From NCBI RefSeq assembly GCF_035304305.1, contig NZ_DATGQG010000027.1, positions 1 through 29,010 on the forward strand: a stretch of DNA of 29,010 nucleotides, written 5' to 3'. Of this stretch, positions 27,588 to 29,010 are shown piece by piece. The stretch's first letter is position 1, and each line of letters begins with the position of its first letter. The stretch is from Ferrovibrio sp035304305. Lineage in GTDB: Bacteria; Pseudomonadota; Alphaproteobacteria; Ferrovibrionales; Ferrovibrionaceae. The position numbers and the translations under genes were made by a program. The notes below the pieces were generated by a model. It was not told the origin of the DNA. It did no database searches and saw only the letters and a program-made list of their open reading frames with translations.

Positions 27588-28021
27588 CGATCCGGAAACT
27601 GCTGTCCCGCAAGGGCGCCTTCGTTCCCACCATCCGTCCGGATGCGCGGGTGGCCGACGCCATCGAGCAGCTCGAGCTCGACGATGCCGGCGCTCTGGTG
27701 GTGACCGATGACGGCCGCAGCATCCGCGGCATCCTGTCCGAGCGCGACATCGTCCGCTTCCTGCGGCAGCGGCCCTGCGAGGAGCTGATGCGGCTGCCGG
27801 TCGGCGCGCTGATGCACCGCGTGGTCTATACCTGCGACATCGCCGAGCCGATGACGGCGGCCTACGAGCTGATGAACCGCTGCCGCATCCGCCATGTGCC
27901 GGTGACGGAAAACGGCGCGCTCTGCGGCATCGTCACCATGCTCGACGTGGTGAAATACCTGCTCGACGAGGTGCGGCTGGAAGCCGATTCCCTGCGCGAC
28001 TACGTGCTGCGCCAGGCATGA
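27584..28021 (+). CDS. CBS-pair domain protein
   Basis: A 145-aa protein consisting of two CBS motifs, which together form a nucleotide-binding (AMP, ATP or SAM) module. Motif 1 covers about residues 15-65 (TIRPDARVADAIEQLELDDAGALVVTDDG... GILSERDIVRFL). Motif 2 covers about 80-130 (VVYTCDIAEPMTAAYELMNRCRIRHVPVTE... GIVTMLDVVKYLL). No other domain is attached. The ATG at 27584 overlaps the NDUFS4-like stop (ATGA), so translation is coupled. It may sense energy state; target unknown. Confidence 0.9.
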   Translation: MTIRKLLSRKGAFVPTIRPDARVADAIEQLELDDAGALVVTDDGRSIRGILSERDIVRFLRQRPCEELMRLPVGALMHRVVYTCDIAEPMTAAYELMNRCRIRHVPVTENGALCGIVTMLDVVKYLLDEVRLEADSLRDYVLRQA

Positions 28022-28098
28022 GCCGCAGACGCCCGGCCGCGGGCTGAACCATTCCCTGCCGGCGCGGTTGATCCCGCACGGGCAACAGGGAGCAGGGC

Positions 28099-28689
28099 AT
28101 GAAGGACGATGGCGGGCGGCGGATGGTGCGGCCGGGCAGCGAGACGGCGAAGATGCTGGCCGGCGAGCTCTACGATCCGATGGATCCGGATCTCGTCGCC
28201 GCCCGCGCCAATGCCCGCGACCTCTGCCGCGCGCTGAATGCCACCGCCGATGCGGAAGCCGATACGCGGCGGCAGATCCTGCGCGAGCTGTTCGGCCGGG
28301 GCGGCGACAGCGTCTGGATGCAGCCGCCCTTCTGGTGCGACTACGGCGCCCATATCGAGCTCGGCGAGCGCGTCTTCTTCAACTTCAACTGCGTGGTGCT
28401 CGATGTCTGCCCGGTGCGCATCGGCAGCTTCACGCTGTTCGGCCCCGGCGTGCAGATCCTCACGCCGCTGCATCCGCTGAACGCGGAACAGCGCCGCAGC
28501 CGGGAATACGGCAGGGCGATCGAGATCGGCGAGGATGTCTGGGTCGGTGGCGGCGCGCTGATCCTCGCCGGCGTGCGCATCGGCGACCGCGCGATCATCG
28601 GCGCAGGCTCAGTCGTGACGCGCGACATTCCGGAGGGCGTGCTGGCAGCCGGCAATCCGTGCCGGGTGATCAGGGAGATTGGGGAGTGA
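28099..28689 (+). CDS. Sugar O-acetyltransferase (maltose/galactoside type)
   Basis: A 196-aa left-handed beta-helix acetyltransferase of the Maa/LacA family, transferring acetyl from acetyl-CoA to a sugar hydroxyl. The N-terminal maltose acetyltransferase segment (KMLAGELYDPMDPDLVAAR) precedes hexapeptide repeats (IGSFTLFGPGVQILTPLHPLN; the His in LTPLHPL is the likely catalytic base). The repeat region continues through VWVGGGALILAGVRIGDRAIIGAGSVVT and ends with the family tail AAGNPCRVIREI. GGAG lies eight bases before the ATG. It closes the stress cluster; 77 bases separate it from the CBS gene. Confidence 0.9.
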   Translation: MKDDGGRRMVRPGSETAKMLAGELYDPMDPDLVAARANARDLCRALNATADAEADTRRQILRELFGRGGDSVWMQPPFWCDYGAHIELGERVFFNFNCVVLDVCPVRIGSFTLFGPGVQILTPLHPLNAEQRRSREYGRAIEIGEDVWVGGGALILAGVRIGDRAIIGAGSVVTRDIPEGVLAAGNPCRVIREIGE

Positions 28690-28856
28690 TGGCGGAAGCG
28701 GCTGGCGTCCCCGGAGAGAGGGGAATAGCCGTTCAGCTATGTTGCTGAAGCGACTCAGAAAAACGGCGAAAACGTTGTACAAAACGCCTGTTGGTCACGA
28801 TGGACAACATAGCTCAGAGCATCAGGTCCAGTCTAGGTGGGTGCGTAAGGCGAAAC
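28690..28856. other. Intergenic region, no gene found
   Basis: No convincing gene. A weak 46-codon frame starting at 28739 lacks a ribosome site. From about 28740 the composition turns visibly richer in A+T than the rest of the window. Arms CTAGGT (28833-28838) and ACCTAG (28855-28860) form an inverted repeat just after the stop of the leftward partial gene and may be its transcription end. Confidence 0.4.
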
Positions 28857-29009
28857 CTAGTTCCTACGGCCACGGATAGCGGATATGAACTGTCGCACGT
28901 CGATCTCCATTCCATAAAACGACGGCTTGATGTTGATGGCATTGGCAGCACGTCTCCGTCTCAGGCCAACCTCGAAATCATTCAGAGCCTGAAACAGGTC
29001 TTTATCACT
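28857..29009 (-). CDS. Partial unknown protein, C-terminal 50 residues
   Basis: A leftward reading frame enters from the right window edge and ends with TAG at 28859-28857. The visible 50 residues (SDKDLFQALNDFEVGLRRRR...INIKPSFYGMEID...QFISAIRGRRN) have a balanced, protein-like composition with a basic end. Codon use is less G/C-biased at third positions than in the other genes here. I do not recognise the family. The composition shift may mark transferred DNA. Confidence 0.45.
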   Translation of the reverse strand, partial: SDKDLFQALNDFEVGLRRRRAANAINIKPSFYGMEIDVRQFISAIRGRRN

Positions 29010-29010
29010 A

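Noticed and set aside
28739..28879. 46-codon basic open frame in the A+T-richer region
   Set aside because: No Shine-Dalgarno, overlaps the end of the opposite partial gene, and no recognisable motif.
1..29010. CRISPR arrays, tRNA or rRNA genes, transposases
   Set aside because: No regularly spaced repeats, cloverleaf-like sequence or transposase-like reading frame could be found by reading both strands.

Overview
The window is a GC-rich, gene-dense chromosomal segment of an alphaproteobacterium. The standalone NDUFS4-type protein, extensin-like protein, tandem PAS_5-type proteins, GGAAC-N17-GTT (EcfG-type) promoters and a ROSE-type RNA thermometer all point there. A Rhodospirillales-like lineage is my best guess, but the genus cannot be fixed from this sequence. 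I see no tRNA, rRNA, CRISPR array, insertion sequence or transposase. Only the last ~270 bases, which are visibly richer in A+T, hint at a different (accessory) region beginning.

Layout. (1) 1-4.6 kb: a leftward aromatic-degradation operon, in transcription order a [2Fe-2S]/FAD reductase, an MFE-2-like short-chain dehydrogenase, a PaaA-like diiron oxygenase, gentisate 1,2-dioxygenase and an unknown protein cut by the window edge. It has a good sigma-70 promoter next to a MarR-type palindrome, and a divergent marR gene. On the minus strand between the two lies a compact run of hairpins with two C-rich loops and a terminator, a candidate small RNA. (2) 5.2-7.3 kb: an OmpR/PhoB-type response regulator and two tandem PAS proteins. 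(3) 7.4-10.3 kb: a textbook copper-efflux operon, copA-cueR, with a CueR-type 19-bp-spacer promoter. (4) 10.3-12.3 kb: two paralogous outer-membrane beta-barrel genes and a small stress-type gene. (5) 12.3-15.3 kb: a four-gene polar amino acid ABC importer with a possible sigma-54 promoter. (6) 15.4-19.4 kb: a glycosidase-like lipoprotein, a YqhA-family membrane protein, a secreted TIM-barrel glycosidase-like protein and an extensin-like protein. (7) 19.6-24.4 kb: a set of likely general-stress genes (DUF1328, small secreted protein, topoisomerase IB, KTSC protein, coiled-coil protein, AsmA-like protein). (8) 24.4-25.8 kb: DUF1428, MarR and VOC genes around a shared operator. (9) 25.8-28.7 kb: two Hsp20 chaperones, an NDUFS4-like protein, a CBS-pair protein and a hexapeptide acetyltransferase.

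How they may work together. The strongest cross-gene signal is a repeated promoter motif, GGAAC then exactly 17 bases then GTT. It lies upstream of five of the genes in blocks 4 and 7 and once inside the coding sequence in front of the response regulator. Much of this window is therefore probably under the alphaproteobacterial general stress sigma factor, with heat control (sigma-32-like promoter plus ROSE thermometer) in block 9. The most unusual biochemistry is in block 1: a PaaA-like oxygenase without PaaB/C/D, paired with its own reductase and a CoA-type dehydrogenase, feeding gentisate ring cleavage.
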